Part shown: in pieces, positions 60,603 through 64,000 of the stretch
Layout of the letters: each line of letters opens with the position of its first letter
How positions within the stretch are numbered: position 1 is the stretch's first letter
Assembly: GCA_005281725.1 (NCBI GenBank)
Contig: SSBO01000001.1
Coordinates: 9,049,334-9,113,333, forward strand
DNA length: 64,000 nt
Direction: 5' to 3'
DNA from: Wuchereria bancrofti
Lineage: Eukaryota > Nematoda > Chromadorea > Rhabditida > Onchocercidae
The notes under the pieces: generated by a model
What the model was told of the DNA's origin: nothing
What the model saw: the letters and a program-made list of their open reading frames with translations, nothing else
Databases searched by the model: none
Position numbers and translations under genes: made by a program

Positions 60603-63600
60603 TCAAATTTCTAACTGAAATGCTTTGATAGCATTTGATAACGATTTATTCCCTTTCCTGTTATTACGACTGGTGGACAAACCATGCAACTGTACTTCTC
60701 CGTCACTGAAACCGATTGCCTGAAAATGTTCTGATGTCATTTTTTTTTTTTTAAATATTTGCTAAGGACAGATTTTTAAAAATGGTGATTTTCAAAATAT
60801 TATTAATATAAGTTCGTTACAAACCAAAAGATTTGTATATGAATTGCTGGAGGAAGTGATTTGTAATTCGGCTTTCGTCACCACCGAGCCATCCTTCAAA
60901 TTCAGATTGTCTATATATTCCGGTTTCTTACTTTTGGTTAAATCCCACACTAACAACAAACCATGAGTATGAATCGTGTAGAATAAGGATGGATTGCTAA
61001 AAGAATTGAGAAATTAATGGTGGAATTATTAGATAAGAAATATTCTATTTCAAATTCCAGTTGCGGTTAAAATAATTCAAAATTTTAATTTCTTTAAATT
61101 TATTAGAAGTTCACATTTTATTGCATGTATTTTTATCTTCGAATAAGAGAAACATTATTGATTTCAACTTTAATGATAAAATGGAAACAAAACAAGCCTT
61201 GGCGAGAAGAGTACTCGTAGTAATGATTGTTGTGGAGATTCAAAAGTTAAAATCGGTTGTACACTAGAAATTTCATGTAATGATATGTGACCACTCGAGA
61301 ATCCGGCCTAATAACATATAGAATGATGTCGATTACATCTTCAAGTTTAAAGAAATAGCATTGGAAATTAATGATCACATAAGCAAATGTTAGGAAGAAT
61401 TTGTAACTTAAACATATGATTAAAATTAATAATGAGAAAAATCCAAAGAAAATTGTAAATAAAGTACCAAAAAGAAGGTTGATTCCAAAGAAAAACTAAT
61501 ACATATCACCTCTGCTGCCAAATCTAAAAATTGCACTTTTTTATTATAAGAAGTAAATGATAAGGAAATTTCACGTAAATTTTTAAAAATTAGCAATCAT
61601 TATGAGAAGACTTTCATAACTTAAAAAAACATTAAAAAATTTTATTGGCAAAATAAAAAATTCATTGACATCGGCAAAATTAAATGCAAAATTAAAAAAA
61701 AATAAAAACGAAATTAGAAATTAAAGAGGAAATTTAAACGAAGCAAAATTTTTAACAACCGAAATCATTTCGATACATTCTTGGACCAATTAATTTGATT
61801 GCTTTGCTTGAAATGAAATTGATGATAATGCCACGACTTGTACCGAGGAGAAATTGTGCTGGATTGATTGGTACCATCACCATACAGTTGACAGTCATTT
61901 TCCGTGATGAATTTAAATTACTTTAAGGAAGAAAAATTAAATTTAAGATATTTTGAAAAAGCTGTGAAGAATTGAATTATTCCGATTGGATAATTTTATC
62001 ATCACAGATGCAAAAGGAGCAAAAATGTTTAACATATTCAAATTTTGAGCATATATTAAATGAAATTCCTTTGTACAATTCTAATTTCTTTTTTCATTAA
62101 GTTTTGCTTATCAGCTTCTCTGTTAATAAAACTACTGAAATTTGAAATACTTCAAGTTTAAACTCGCAAAAGACAAAATATTAAGAAGGTTTAAGCAATA
62201 AAATAACTTGAAATGGATTCTATCAGGTCGTATTATCGACGTTTGCGCCATTTTCAATTGTGCACCCGGTCGTAAACCAAGATCATGATCACTTATTCGA
62301 GTTGACTCATCATTAATTACTGTCCATATGATAACAATGCCAACTTCGTTAACACTAACAATTTGATATGTTTCTGAACTGAAATTTAAAATTTTAAAAT
62401 TTGAAAAGAATACTTTGTTAGTTTTGAAATTATAATAATTGTAAAAATTCTAAATGATCGTTTCTCAAATATTTTAAAATGCACAAATCTCACCAAATAC
62501 TAACCAAAAAAGTGAATGAATGCATGAATTAATTAATTAATTAATTAATTAATTAATTAATTAATCACCTGTCTATGTTAGAAGGGATATTGCTAATTGC
62601 AACAATAGCAAATTGACAGTCCTCTTCAAGTGCTTTCTTATTGAAAGCCTTAAAGGAAGTATCATAAGCTGCTGTCCTTAACGGATACATTTCTCCGTTT
62701 TCATGCCATCGTAATTTGTTTGTAAACAATGAATTTTGTTCTCTGATCTCGTATGCCATACAACTACCATCATTCTATGATATCAAAAGATAAAAAAAGA
62801 AATTATTTTTCATTAATTAATTGTATAAATTAAGAAAAGCGAAGCTAAATGGATAACAAACATTGATTGCTACAATTTCATTTGTTCTTAAGATTATCAA
62901 TTAGTTAACGAAATTTTAAATCTTTTGAGTTAAATCTATGTACAAATAAATATAAAATCAAAATATCTTTCGAGTAAATATCAAATTGAAATCTTATTTT
63001 GTAAATTAATTAATCTTTTGGCAAAATTACATGCAAACCCAAATATCAAGATTACAAGTAAGTGATAATTTGATTAAATACAAAATCTTCTAATGCAAAA
63101 CTAAGCGATGACTTTTTCACCTCTCTATGCTTTCCCGGTTTTCAATTTTTTTCTCTTGAATTTCACTTGAATTGGATTAGCTTTGCTGTATCGAATTATT
63201 ACTTAAATATAATTAAATATGAAATAATAATCTAACTTGCCAGGCCAACAAACACAGCACTAATTCCATCCGGTGATGTACAAAGACATTTTACTTCATT
63301 TTCACAAAGTAAAATTCTGAAAGCTTTAATTATTTTAACATAAAGTAAAAATTTGAACATAACAACCAATACTTGTTCGGTGCAAGCAATACTTGCTTGT
63401 TCATTCGCTTATTAAAATAATTTAATTAGGTTCAAAATTAATCTTGTTTGATTTATAATTAATTAAAAGTGCTACTTTTGAGGAATATTTGGTTTGCAAA
63501 TATCGAATTCAATAATAATATTCCGACTGATAATATCGTCATTTGAAGTTTGTTCAATATAAAATGCCACAAACAAATGATTCTCCCAATGAAATATACT

Positions 63601-64000
63601 TGTAACTTTAGCAGCTGGAAATAATACTCAAATTTTAACATTTGTTTTATCAATTATTTCATTTATTTACTAATTATTTCTTTTATTATAATTATTTCCA
63701 AATATAATTATCTAACAACGAAATAATATTGTGAAGAAAAGCAAAAATTTTTTATTATTTTAGGATGAATAAGATGAAATATTTTAGCTGAATATAAGGA
63801 CTAATTCATTTTGTCATGCATTTTTGCCCTAAATTTTTAATCTTAGTTAAATTTTAAGGTGGCAATTTTTTTTTTCATCAAAAAATCAATAAAGCAAAAA
63901 AAAAAGAAAAAGGAAAACTTACAATTTACAAGGTCACCCAATAAAAATTTGCTATAACCTGTGCTAAATTTAAATGACGTATGGTATTCTAATGATAGTT
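60603..64000 (-). CDS. WDR60: WDR60/DYNC2I1-like dynein-2 intermediate chain, C-terminal half
   Basis: Eight exons in phase: 64000-63923 (continues off the edge), 63614-63476, 63316-63241, 62774-62569, 62378-62208, 61920-61777, 60996-60825 and 60719-60603 (stop TGA), giving 366 residues. WD-repeat signatures are NEVKCLCTSPDGISAVFVGL, VNEVGIVIIWTV and HTHGLLLVWDLTKSKKPEY. The stretch SDHDLGLRPGAQLKM matches the DLGLxPG region that I recall as typical of WDR60 rather than WDR34. The protein is an intermediate chain of cytoplasmic dynein-2, which drives retrograde intraflagellar transport; in nematodes that means ciliated sensory neurons. The intron after 63,241 needs a GC donor (CTG^GCAAGT). 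Using the nearby GT gives an immediate stop. Intron donor TTCAA^GTTATT at 62,208 is weak but keeps frame. Confidence 0.88.
62527..62566. repeat. (TTAA)n microsatellite abutting a donor site
   Basis: About nine ATTA/TTAA units inside a WDR60 intron, only a few bases from the donor GTGATT of exon 62774-62569. Confidence 0.9.

Noticed and set aside
1..64000. tRNA, rRNA, SL RNA genes, CRISPR arrays, recognisable transposase or bacterial (endosymbiont-derived) inserts
   Set aside because: Looked for by eye on both strands and none seen. A covariance-model scan and a Wolbachia search would be needed to exclude them.

Overview
The window reads as nuclear DNA of a nematode, most likely a filarial or related clade III worm. 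It is very AT-rich. Exons are small (35-400 nt), separated by introns with GTAAG-type donors and TTTTCAG/TTTTAG acceptors. It holds orthologues of eukaryotic genes (METTL5, WDR60/DYNC2I1, a Costars-domain protein, a Tudor protein) and a short interstitial run of the nematode telomere unit TTAGGC. The species assignment is inference.

Left part (1-14.6 kb): the 3' end of a METTL5-type rRNA m6A methyltransferase (+) faces a minus-strand gene whose exons run from 11.1 kb down to 1.4 kb. That gene encodes an extended Tudor domain followed by either a long disordered tail or an alternative last exon with a transmembrane helix. Upstream of it lies a truncated, frameshifted copy of the Costars gene found intact at 41-47 kb. 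Fused to that copy is a third copy of the repeat that fills the middle of the window; it ends at a single unknown base.

Middle (14.6-40.3 kb): a gene-poor accessory region. It contains degenerate repeats, a ~153-bp minisatellite, a T-rich block with recurring GCATGC, one broken ORF and a small degenerate zinc-finger gene carrying a PLDLS motif. It then becomes a very large inverted repeat, with arms 23,748-30,764 and 32,290-40,280 around a 1.5-kb loop. Each arm contains an older, diverged inverted repeat, so this is a palindrome within a palindrome. The arms are almost identical near the centre and diverge outwards. The right arm has an extra ~1-kb tandem duplication interrupted by an unknown base, so part of the structure may reflect assembly.

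Right part (40.3-64 kb): a complete eight-exon Costars-domain gene (-, 322 aa); an unrecognised gene of about 15-18 exons (+); two small multi-membrane-segment genes (+); and the C-terminal WD-repeat half of WDR60/DYNC2I1, the dynein-2 intermediate chain (-), which runs off the right edge and has one GC-AG intron.

The genes do not form an obvious pathway. The feature most worth attention is the nested palindrome and its dispersed partial copies. Exon boundaries were set by hand from splice consensus and reading-frame phase, without transcript data.
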